Shown one piece after another: positions 35,062-47,400 of a DNA stretch of 64,000 bases. Below the pieces are notes generated by a model that did no database searches, was not told the DNA's origin, and worked only from the letters and a program-made list of their open reading frames with translations. Numbering within the stretch: the first letter of the stretch is position 1; each line of letters starts with the position of its first letter. Source of the stretch: Diadema setosum (taxonomy: Eukaryota; Echinodermata; Echinoidea; Diadematoida; Diadematidae); assembly GCA_033980235.1 (NCBI GenBank), contig CM067067.1:16240401-16304400 (forward strand), read 5' to 3'. A program made the translations under genes and the position numbers.

Positions 35062-38052
35062 ACAGAACGAATCAAAACAGAAGCGTAAATACTCTCATTT
35101 GTTAACAATTTATTATTCCAGATTTGTACAAATCCTCATAGAAAACACAAATAAATGGTACTCTAAACACGACAGTGACACCAAATTTACTGACAGCAAA
35201 CACAAAAACAACTATCAAAAACGTACCTCAGGCTACACAAAGCTATAATGTATTTTGTAAAACGCCAAACGAAGGAAGCCTAGAAATTTCTACGCTCCTG
35301 TATTGATGGAACTGGATTCCTTACATATGCTTGTAAGAATTCATACTACTCATTTCATTAGCTGTAGCATATGAAAGGAAAGACGGAGAACTATTTTCCT
35401 AGTCATTCAATTTCTCGCAGATTTCTGTCAGGAAGTATGAAGCAGGTCTGTCTTTAACATCTCATTGCAGTGAATTACCAGTTAAGCTATCGTGAAACAG
35501 AATCGATCTGCAAGGGTAGACAACAGAAAAAAAAATGCAATTCTGATTATGATCACTTATGCAAATGTGGTTTCATATCCCATACTCAAACAGAATTCTT
35601 TCAGCTTACGCCATTTAGAAACGACAGTCTCGTAGAAAGATTGATTCGGCTAAAGATTATAACAGCTTTTGATAACATTATGAAAACCAGAAATAAAGAA
35701 AGACGATAAAATATTCAATTTTCCAATGAACACCGTCTCTTGGAAACACGGTTATAATTGGTTTTCTGTTAAAATCTATTCTGACTAAAAGATAATTCTT
35801 TAACACTCCCATAAAAACTAAAATACTAAATTGCGATATTGGCCATAAGCTTGACATAATTTTATTCATAACTTTCACAGTAACCTCAGCAGTGTAATCA
35901 TATCTTCAGCTATGGAATAAATATGAGTCAATACACTCCAATTTATTTTGTACAAAATATATCAGATATTTACACAAAATACAAAGGTATATACAATTCT
36001 TTTTACATCAATAGAATCTTTTTTAAAAATATTCACAAGAAGAGACATACTAATTCGTCAAATGTTGACTTTCTGTAAATAACCTCAATTTTTTGAAAGA
36101 GTACCTTTCAATCGTAAACGACAGTAGATCACCAATTTTCCAGTGACAGTGATGTAATTATAATAGTGTCAAATACGAATATATCAAACTGTATTCTAAA
36201 GACAACCAAGGAGTGACGACTTTATAAAGTTTGAATGGTGATAAAAGTAAGACACTTCGTGAGAATCGGAACTACCAGTGCGTTTTCCCCCTTCTTCATC
36301 CCTAATTTTCTCTTTTCTGTGGGAATTAAGACCACCGACTTCGTTGGGATTTTACAGGCGATGAACATTATTTTCATTTGTCATCGTCAAAATTGACAAA
36401 CGATAAATCGATGCCGGATTGGCCTATGAATAAGCAAGTGTTCATGTTCATTTTGGATATGAACTTTCATCAATATCTTGGCAATCTTTGTATATCTATT
36501 CCACAAGCTTTATATTTTAACCATAAAGGGTACTTTCGAAAAAAAAAAAATCGGTCTGCATTGAAAAAAAAAAACACAAACAAACAACACATCATTGTCC
36601 GACGCCTTACATGAGTTATCACCACCGCATGTTCACGACTGTCACCTACTTACTGCCTTTAGGTGGCGCACATATAAAAAGCTAAGCTTGAAGTTCATGT
36701 TAGGAAGTGTCTCTGAGTTTCACGTCTCTCAACTGAGGGTTACAGGCGGGAGCTTGAATTTTCTATAGCGGATGACTTTAAACTTGTTTAAACTTTGTTT
36801 CCTTATATTTCTGGACTCCATTTACAAGTGTCAGCCTCTGTATCATGCACAATTTGAACAGTTTTGTGAAGATTCTACCACGAAACGGTGAAATTATCTT
36901 GTCTACTCATGATTTATAATTCTTCTTTAGGACTTTCTCTTTTCATTTTGCTATAATGCAGAAGTAAAGGGAGTATTTTTTTGTTATTATCAAACTCAAC
37001 AATTCGTTAGTTGACTAACATCCGCCAATTCGGAAGTATAAATCAGCACTTGATATTAATCATGTTAGTATTATTATGTCTTTAAGAAAAGACATGTAAA
37101 CATTACTTCAAATCTTAAGCAAAAACAGCATAGTGAATTCGTGCTAAAATGTATTTCTGCTATGGTTGACTGCGGCCTCTTCAGTGTAAAAGATACCCAA
37201 TCATGCACATCTGATGGTCGAATTCAAGATGTATTGAAAGGCAGATATCACAACGCTCTTATGCCTCTAAAATCTGAATAAATACTACAATTCCTATTGT
37301 TTGGTCCATACTTGTGAAGCAAACCAAGGGTAGTGGGTCTACTGCACAGGTTGTTTCTTCAGGTTGCTGGAATATCATACAGAGAGACGGCAAGTAATAG
37401 GTGGTTACAAATGGCGTATGAAAAACGCTTAAAATTTGGTCGTGCTTCGATTCCTCGGGCAAACAGGCACTGGCATGCCAAGATTCCGACTCGTGCTACA
37501 TACGCACACCACACACATACAGACACTCACGCATGCAAGCACGCGCGCACACACGCGCACACACAAACAAACAAGAAACGCACACTCGGACACACACAAA
37601 CATGCATACACACATAATTCATACTCACACGGATGATGCTGATGATAAGCATGCAACACGATTGTTTTGTTCATGCTGTCGTATTGATAGATAGTTATTT
37701 TGATGAACAAAATAGATCTGCTATTCTCTTTCTTAATTTCTGCTCCATTTTTATGAAAAATGCAAACAATGGAAGGCATGAAGATGGAATAGAAAAAAAA
37801 GTTCAAAATATCAAATGAAGGCATAATGCGTGCATGGTGTCATACAGGAAAGGGAAGGGCAGTGCACTTTCTTTTCTTTCATTTCTCTTACTTGAAAATG
37901 CATGCATAGTTGTGTTTTGGCACAAACGTAGGCCCGTCATGCACGTGAAAAGATTCCCAAAGCATGCAGAATTAGATGCTGACCGATCGGGCGTATGGAG
38001 GTCAGTCATGGTAGTTGAGGGGTGTCGGTGAATTATAAAGGGTGATACTTTT
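34991..38052. other. Downstream flank of gene B, no further gene recognised
   Basis: Contains (CA)/(TA) repeats at 35012-35060 and a CA-rich tract at 37505-37615. The 3' untranslated region of gene B is expected to begin here (minus strand, below 38053 or 38340), but its poly(A) site was not fixed. Confidence 0.5.
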
Positions 38053-38199
38053 TCACACTCTCGTGCCATGCATTTCACTACGTGCAGCAAGCTCTGTGTT
38101 TCGGCTGTACCTTACTACGACAGCGATGATGAAGATGATAAACAAGATAAGGATTATCATCAACAAGAGAAAGATGTACCAGCGCTGTAACGGCCAAGG
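38053..38199 (-). CDS. Gene B alternative terminal exon 2: transmembrane segment and PDZ-type tail
   Basis: 141 bp past the end of terminal exon 1. Acceptor TATATTGTAG before 38199 is in phase 0, so it can replace terminal exon 1 after E-T-G-R-K. It encodes PWPLQR, a 23-residue hydrophobic helix (WYIFLLLMIILILFIIF and on to AVVV), then a 19-residue tail RYSRNTELAARSEMHGTRV and TGA at 38053. The P-(G)-W-P-L start and length of helix mark it as a duplicate of terminal exon 1. The C-terminal T-R-V fits a class I PDZ ligand. Its use in mRNA is inference. Confidence 0.68.
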   Translation of the reverse strand, partial: PWPLQRWYIFLLLMIILILFIIFIIAVVVRYSRNTELAARSEMHGTRV

Positions 38200-38339
38200 C
38201 TACAATATAGATTGCAAAAAGCACATGGAACAAAACGGAAAGGGTGATTAGGCAGGATAAGGTCCAACATTGATGGATACATTAATATGTATATAGAAAG
38301 ATAACAAAAATGCCTAATCGTCTGCGGATTGTCATTGTG

Positions 38340-38435
38340 TTATCTGCTCGCTACGTATCCAATGGCAACGAGTAACCCGACAATGATGAGAAGCAAGATG
38401 ACCAGAACGATCCAATTTAATAATGGCCAGCCGGG
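38340..38435 (-). CDS. Gene B terminal exon 1: transmembrane segment, minimal tail
   Basis: 96-bp coding part with acceptor TTTGTCTTTAG before 38435 and an excellent pyrimidine tract, phase 0. It encodes PGWPLLN, a 21-residue hydrophobic helix ([20 protein letters not shown] plus V), then A-S-R and TAA at 38340. This makes a type I membrane protein with three cytoplasmic residues. It is too short for an ab initio ORF scan. The junction E-T-G-R-K to P-G-W-P is in frame. Confidence 0.88.
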   Translation of the reverse strand, partial: PGWPLLNWIVLVILLLIIVGLLVAIGYVASR

Positions 38436-41400
38436 CTAAAGACAAACGGAAAAAAAAACAAAAACATCAGAGTACTTAATGTCGGCACGCATCAGTAGAC
38501 ATAATCAGAATATGGAGAAACTTATCAATTAACCCGTTGAGGACTAGTCCAGAGTATATACACGGGCAGGTGTGTATGGAAAATGCGTGTTATAGCAAAA
38601 TCAGGTATACAGTAGTCATTTAACGGGTTAAGATTTCAACAGCAAAGGACATAATATTAAGAATATATGCGTAAAGAGGTCGGGGAAATTAAGGAAAACA
38701 AAAAGGGCTTAGCAAAATTAGACTTCGGACATTATAGCGGGTGTTTTACAAGAATCTATTCAATAATTTGAGAAAACCGTGGTCTGAACCATTTAGATGC
38801 AAACAATTGCAAAATTCAAAATCTTTTGAAAGAAAAGCGTATACCTTTAACAAATAAAAACCAAAAACAAACTAACGACAATACGAAGAAGCAATATAAC
38901 TGATTAAGATGTATTGATTTCAAGATAAAAGCTTGAGCTCTGCCCACAAAATGTAAGTTGAACATGATTATTTTTGGAGCTCTGTGACTAGAGGGCGCTA
39001 CTGCTCGACAAATGACGGTGCATCATTGGCTAGTTTTGGTTTCCCCAATACTGCTTTCAGGCAGGCCTTGCGTGACTCATGCCATCTAATAGTACGGAAT
39101 GGAAAAGCTATGATCATTTTAACCACATTACACTTACAGCTATCATGAAATCAAGAACAAAATCTTGATTAGCAAAATGTGTTTCGTATATCAAGATTAA
39201 GAGTTTTATGTCTAGATCTATAATTGGTGTAGCATTATATTCGTATACATATTATGCATATATAGACAGGGCCTCATCCACGTCAAGCTCTGCTTATAAT
39301 GATGGTCCCCTGTATTGATTTCTCCTTTGTTCATAAATACAGTATGCCTTGATATGTTGCTTTGATTCAGATGTCATTAAGACTGATGCTGTTATAAAAT
39401 CGATATTTCTTATATTGATTTGTATGTTAAAGGACAAGTCCACCTTCATATACATAAGGATTGAGAGAATGCAGCAATATTAGTCGCACACATCAGTGAA
39501 AGTTTGAGGAAAATCGGACGATCCGTTCAAAAGTAATAAATTTTTTAAGTATCTCCGCAGTCACTGCTGGATGAGAAGACTACTAGAGTGTATGATGTCA
39601 CATGCGTACAACGAATTACGGAAAATAAAAAGAGAATTTCACAAAACTTTACTTTTTGAATAAAGTGCACATTTTTTCGACTTGTTACTGATGTATGTTA
39701 AGGGTAATATTATTCCCCTGCCTTCTGAAAGAGAGACGTTGAGTGCTCTTTTGTTTATGCGAGAAAAATGGCAATATGTTGAATTTTCTTTATTCTTTCT
39801 TTATACCGTTTTACACATGACATTACAAGCTATAGTAGTCTTTTCATCCAACCTTGACTGAGCAGAAACTTCAAAAAATTCATAACTTTTGAACGGATTG
39901 TCCGATTCTCCTCAAACTCTCACTGATGTGTTCTGGTAATATTGCTGCATTCACTCAATCCACATTTCAATGAAGGTGAACTTGTCCTTTAAACTCTCCT
40001 TTTTTGCATACTCTGTATCACTTTGTTTTCATCTGTTATTGTAGTTGGAGAAAGAAAATGCTGAAGTAAACAAAACTAAGCCAACCAACTCTGCTTGAAT
40101 TCTTCACTCAACTGATATCTTTATTTTTCTTCTCGATTTAAAATGTATAAGGAATATTTTGCAACACGTAATTACAAGGTTAGTTTTTGTACGCGCCATA
40201 CTCATGTCTTGCTTTATCTGTTTGCACTGATTATGTGGAACGAGGCGGAATGATGTTCCGCGTTGAATGTAGAAAACGTCGGGAGAAAAACACAAAAAGA
40301 TGGTTTCCCGCATTTGATCAAAAGAACAGTACCATGAGGCATTAACACGGCAACAGACTCGGCAGATGATAGAAATTTTGATGATTAAGTTTTTATGACG
40401 CTCATTTATTATGACGTTATGAAATGCTCGTCACATTACCGTAAGTGCAAGTTATCCTAACAGAAACATTTGATTGAGTTTCAGGAAGCTCCAATTGTTT
40501 TTATACATTCATTTAAAAAAAAAATCCTTGACAAATGCAATTTTACTTTGTAATTGATTTATTGATTGACCACCATGTTCTATGTTTGCAACAATTTTTT
40601 TTTTTTTCATCCTGTCCGGATAATAAGTATCAGTTCACTTTGCTATATTTGATGGATTTTTTTTTGTTGAGAAATAAAAAAAAATAATTGAAATTGAAAC
40701 TGAAATTGAATTTTCACAAATGCCACTCTATATGGACACGTTTCATAAGGATGTCTTACCTTGCGACCCGTTTCTTCTGGTTGGATGGGAGCCTCGTCAT
40801 ATATCTCATACGGATCCATGATGGCGTCCTTCTCCTCGTTTGGTATAGAGTCGAATAATTTTTCCTGCTCTTCTTGGCTCAACACCTCGTCGTTCACCAT
40901 GGTGTAAAAAGTCGTATTTGTGTATTTACTCCTGGAGAGCAAAATACGAACAGATATAAGAGTCAATACTTGAGAAACTCACAATGCTTAAATTTTCTCT
41001 TACCAGTCAGCAAAAGACAATTAGAAATTGTTTGCTTTATAGTCTTTCTTTGAATCTTGTAGCAACGAAACAAACAAACAATGATAGGCAGATAGTTGTC
41101 AACCACTTCTATCCAAATAAGGTTAAGAGCAAACAATGGCTGTTATGCATCAGGGCTCGATAAAAGCGGTAGCCCGGTGGCCAATAAAATTGATGTCGGA
41201 CCACCAGATTTCCAAAAAGGCTACATGTATCTTTTGATGGCCCGATCGGGCACTTGCAGTTCAAAATAAATTGTCACACTTCCTTTTATTTCGGGCAATC
41301 AAAATGTCAGTTTCAAAGATTTCGGTGGCTCAAACGGGCCACCACATAATAAAGTTAGTGTCGAGAATTGCATATAGATACATTCTACCTCTATTTTCAT

Positions 41401-44400
41401 TCGGCTGTTTTGAAAAATTGGAACCAGTGTTGTGAAGAAAAGTGTAACAGGGCTACATTGTATTATACACTACAACTTTTTGCAGACACATTGCTTTGGG
41501 ATTACTAGTACCTTAGTTTGTAAGAAAGCTCATTGACAAAATCCAATTGTCTTCCCACAAAGTGTGTCTCAAAGTTAATTTTGCAATAACTATGAAAATT
41601 TAGGTAATATAGACTTTAATGACAATAATAGGTCAAATGACTGTTTTTAATAACAGATGAGATCAGGCCTTACCCGGTGATTTGCGAACTTTCGTTGCTC
41701 GCCGAGACAATGATGACTTTGATATTCTTGGGCTCCTTGAGGTTGGCACCTAGGGACATCTTGAAGACCTTGCTCAGCTTCGCAGCTATCGTTTCCATGT
41801 CGGTCTTGGGTTGATGGTTGTTCAAGAGGACATTAGCCGAAACAGAGTTGATATCTGTCAAAGGGCACATTATTACAAGGCGAAATTTAGACAGAGTTTC
41901 TCTGCAAGTAATGGTATAAACGTATAAACCATACAACATTCACAAAGTGATGATTACTAGAATAAAATTATTAGAATAAAATGAATTACTTGAATGCTGG
42001 AGACACCAAAACGATCATTGGACTGACATGTTTACGTACAGCGGCATGCCCTGTTAATAATATCACTAAAGTTTTATCGCGATGTAAATCCTTCAAACTC
42101 CAAGTCCAAACTATTTTCCCGTTGGCTGAATTAAATTGAGCAGAAGAACGCTGACAGACTTGTAGCTTTGCTATCAAAATTTTAATGAAATAATTAGAGT
42201 TGAAGGATCTATGATAGTTTAAGGTGGTTTTACAAGTCATGTACTCCTGGTCAAACAGTCCATATATTCACTAACCAGTATCGCATGCACTCCCAACAAA
42301 GCCGGTGTTACAAATGCACGAATAGATGATGTTTTCATTGGGCGAGCGAGACACAGCACACTTTCCCGAGATGCAGGAATCGCCACAAACGCCGAAGTCG
42401 TACTCCTCACAGAACTCTCCCGCGTAGCCGAATGCACAATCACACCTGCAAATATTGATATGATTGTCTTCTTGTTACTGAGAATGGTAGTACAAGAAAA
42501 ATGAATTAACTTAACACATAAGTCAGAACACACATTCAGCAAGTAGCATTCACGTTATTCCCTACTGATGCGACAAACCATAAGACGGCTTTGAAAATAT
42601 GGCAAGAAAATAGCAGTTATGCCAGACAGATTTATTTCAACAGTGCGAAATAAAAAAAGAAAGAAAAGAAATGAAAACCATACCTTGTTCCATTTATTGT
42701 ACTCTGGCACGTTGCGTTGTTTGCACACGGCTGGCTGATGCAATAATCAGCGATGGTCTCGCATCTCTTTCCAGACATTCCTGTAGGACAAGTGCATTCG
42801 AACCCATCCACAAGATCTATACACGTTCCGCCCTGCCCACAAGGACTCGATGTACACTCGTCCGTCTCCGTTTCGCAAGTTTTTCCTTCGAATCCTGGAA
42901 GGCACATACAGTGATATCCATTAATATCGTCGAAACATGTGCCATTCCCGCCGCATGGTGACGAATTGCATTCGTTAATATCCACTCCACAGTTAGCACC
43001 TTCAAAACCAGGGAGGCAGTTACACGTGTACATTGCGACGCCGTCCGCGCAAGCGCCACCATTATGGCATGGGTTCGATTGGCATTCATTGATGTCAATC
43101 TCACACACGGTACCATCAAATCCCTCCGAACAGTTACACTGATAGGCATTTATGAGATCATCGCATGTCCCGTTATGAAGGCAGGGAGAGCTCGCGCACT
43201 CGTCAACGTTGATTTCACAGTGAATTCCTTCGAATCCCGGCTGACAATCACAAGAGTATCCGTTAACTTCATCTGCGCATGCTCCTCCATTCAAGCACGG
43301 TTGACTTTCACACTCGTCAACGTTATGTTCACAAGTCCTCCCTTCGAAACCTTCACGACACTCGCACATGTAATCATTGACCAGGTCGACGCAAGTCGCG
43401 TTGTTGAGACACGGCATTTTGAGGCAATCATCGATGTCGACTTCGCAGTCTGTTCCTTCGTAACCAGTTGTGCATACACAAACATAGTGACCGACAAGAT
43501 CGACACAGGTAGCATTGTTCCTGCAAGGCCTGTTCGCGCAGTCGTCTATGTTCTCCTCACATCTGGTGCCAGTAAATCCTGGATGACATTGACAGAGGTA
43601 TCCATTCACCTTGTCTTCGCAGGTACCATTGTTCAGACACGGTTCTAGAGCACAGTCATTCGTATCGGTCTCGCAGTGGTCACCTTCATAACCTGGAGCA
43701 CAGGAGCATAGATATCCATTGATGTAGTCCCTGCAAGTGCCACCATTTAGACAGGGGTTACTCGAGCACTCGTCAGTATTGGTTTCACAGTATATTCCTT
43801 CGTAGCCAGGTAAGCATGTACACTTGTACCCATTTATGAGATCCACACAAGCAGCCCCATTTAGACAAGGCGTGCTGATGCACTCATTCTCTTCGATTTC
43901 ACAGTGTGTTCCTACATACCCGTCCATACAGGCACATGTGTATCCGTTTACCTCATCCGTACATGTTGAGTTATGTTGGCATGGTGTGCTGAAACATTCG
44001 TCCACGTCAATCTCGCAGTGACTTCCATTGTAACCAGGAGGACACACGCACGCATAATGGTTGATGCCATCACGGCATGTAGCATTATTCAAACATGGGT
44101 TGCTGGCACATTCATTTATATTATTGCTACACGTAGGACCATCGAAACCATCAGCACACGTGCACGTAAATCCGTTCACACCATCCTCACAAACCCCATT
44201 GTTTTCACAAGGGTTACTGGAGCATTCGTTGATGTTTTCTGTGCAATGAGTGCCTGTAAAGCCATCAGCACACTTGCACTCATATCCATTCACCATGTCG
44301 CTGCAGCTTGCCCCGTTTGAGCACGGCATGCTGACACATTCGTCGATTTCTATTTCACAGTAGAAGCCTCTGTATCCCGGTGTGCAGACACACTCGATAG

Positions 44401-47400
44401 AATTAATGCGGTCAAGACATGTTGACTGGTGTCGGCAAAGATTGACGGCACAATCATCGGTGTTACTCTCACAGAGTGCTCCGTGGAATCCAGGTTGGCA
44501 ATGACAAGCAAAACTGTTGACACCGTCTTCACAAGTGCCATTGTTCATGCATGGTTCGCTGGCGCACTCGTCCACATTAACTTCACAGGACAGTCCGGTA
44601 AAACCTCGGGCACATACGCATGAGAAACCATTGTCCTCGTCTACGCAGGTTCCTGCGTTTTCACACGGACTACTCATGCATTCATCAATGTTAATACCAC
44701 ATGTCTCTCCTTCAAACCCATTGACACAGCTGCAGATGAAGCCGTTGATCATATCCAGACAAGTTCCTCCATTTTCGCAGGGCTGGCTGACGCATTCATT
44801 GATATCAATCTCGCAATGGTCTCCTTCAAAACCCTCTGCGCAGCTACACTTGAAGGAATTCACACCATCATGGCACGTTGCAGAGTTTTGACAGGGATTA
44901 CTCTCGCATTCATCACGATTAACCTCACACAGAGGTCCTTCGTAGCCTTGGACACAGTCACAAGCAAAACTGTCGACAAGGTCTCGACATGTTGCTCCAT
45001 TTTTACACGGATATCCGATGCATTCATCAACTTCTGTCTCACAAAGGCTACCTTCGTAGCCTCCTAGGCAAATGCAAGCAAAGGAGTCTACCCCTTCTGA
45101 GCAAGTAGCGTTATGTTGACACGGGCTACTGGCACACTCGTCAATGTCAGTCTCGCAGTGCAGTCCTTCAAAGCCAGAAAGACAGTGGCAAGTGTATCCT
45201 GCTATGCTATCATTGCAGGTAGCGTTGTTCCTACAAGGTGACGACAGGCATTCGTCAATGTTTTGTTCACAGTGAGTGCCATCAAAACCTGGAGAGCACT
45301 GACAGGTAAATCCCCCAACAAGATCATTACAGGTCGCCCCATTCATGCAGGGGTTCTCCGCACAATCATCAATGTTAATCTCGCAGAGGGCGCCCTCAAA
45401 ACCCTCTGAGCAATTGCACTGGAAGGCATTCACACCGTCGAGGCACGTTGCATTGTTTTGGCAAGGATTGCTCGCGCATTCGTCGATATTAGTTTCACAA
45501 TGCACACCCACGAAGCCTACTGCGCATTGGCAGATGTATCTGTCGATTAAGTCATTGCAGATGCCTCCATTCATACAAGGATCCCCAACACATTCGTCAA
45601 CATCACTTTCGCAAAGTGTTCCGTGATACCCTCCTGGACAGATGCACATGAAAGAAGCAACTTCGTCCAAGCATGTGGCGTTGTTTCTGCAAGGACTACT
45701 CCCGCATTCATCAATGTCTATTTCACACAATGCTCCTGTATACCCTACAGCACATTTGCACTCAAAACTATTGATATGGTCTTGACAGGTCCCCCCATTC
45801 TGACATGGATCTCCAACACATTCATCAATGTTATTCTCGCAGAGCGCTCCTTCAAACCCATCACGGCACGAGCATGTGAATGAATTTTGTCTATCCAAAC
45901 ATGTGGCGTTGTTTCGACATGGACTGCTAGCGCACTCGTTGATGTCCGTTTCACAAATGACACCCTCATACCCTTCTGCACATTCGCAGACGTAGCCACT
46001 GATTCTATCTTGACATGTTCCCTGATTCAGACACGGCTTCCCGGCGCAGTCGTCAATATCCATTTCGCAAAGAACGCCCTCAAAGCCAGTAAGACACCGG
46101 CATTCAAATGCATTGACCATATCTGAGCACGTTGCATTGTTTTGGCATGGACTGCTGGCACATTCGTCAATGTCAATTTCACAATGCACACCCTCGAATC
46201 CAGAGACGCACCGACATGTGTATTCCGCTACGGAATCGATGCAAGTTCCGTTGTTCTGGCAAGGAGAAGAAGAACATTCATCCACGTTCTCCTCACAGTC
46301 TGTTCTCGCAAAACCTTCTGGGCAAACACAGTCGTATCCGTTGATTTGATCGGTACATGTACCACCATTGGTGCATGGATCACTGGCGCACTCGTTGATG
46401 TTTACGTCACAAAGAAGCCCATTAAAACCTGGGGCACACTGACATGTGAAGCTATCGATGGCATCTTGACACGTACCATCGTTTTGACAAGGGAAACTTT
46501 CGCATTCATCAATTTCCACTTCGCAGTTCTCTCCTTGATACCCTGGAGAACAAAGGCACGTGTAGGTCTCTGCCCCATTGACGCATGTTGCTCCATTCCT
46601 ACATGGTTCACCCAAACATCTATTGGTATTAATCTCGCAATAGCTCCCGGTGTAATCTTCGGGACAGTCACAGCGGAAGGCGTTGAGAAGGTCAACACAG
46701 GTGCCGTTGTTCTGACACGTGACGTCGGCGCAGTCATCGACGTTGTGTTCACAGTGCACCCCTAATAATCAGTAACAAATGGAAATGAAAAAAAAAGCAC
46801 ATTAGTTTGCGTCAGAAATGCCAGAATAATTCTCATCTCATGTTAATTCAACTGTCGTTATTTTCTTTATGCCACGAAATGGAAGGAAGAACTACTAGTA
46901 TCGCGGAAGGAATGGAAGTGTAAAGTGGTAGGCGTCACCCTACCCCCATCAGTATAACAGAATATACAATAACAGAGATACTGTATATAGATTACCATAG
47001 GTTCCTCGCTTGCATTTGCAGATGTAGCCGTTCACCCTGTCCCTACATCGGGCACGTTGTTGACACGGAGATGAAGCACACTCATCTATATTCTTGAATG
47101 ACAAATACAAACGAAAATTCATAGAAACTGGTGAACAACCATATTGCGAAAAAAAACAAAGTTCGATGATAACAGAACACCGTGTTTCGTCATCCTTTGA
47201 CAAGTTTGGACGAACGCCAACAAGGATTTTTTACATCGTACCCTTGATGCCACATCACTCAAATTGTACGTGAGTCGGATGCATGAAATGATTGTAGTGG
47301 AAAGACAATTGCACATCACTCTTGTCAAGATAACGTAGCATCTATAGCGATGAAAACAAAGCCCTTTCACTAGATCGTATAGGTAAGCATGTCGATGCAT

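Larger units (their letters stand above)
38436..40759 (-). other. Gene B intron before terminal exon 1
   Basis: 2324-bp intron holding a 103-bp inverted-end element (38529-38631) and a fold-back MITE (39427-39992). No other coding signal. Confidence 0.7.

Noticed and set aside
38053..38435. Splicing terminal exon 1 into terminal exon 2 to give two membrane helices
   Set aside because: Would need a GTAGCG donor inside the first helix end; mutually exclusive use explains phases and stops more simply.
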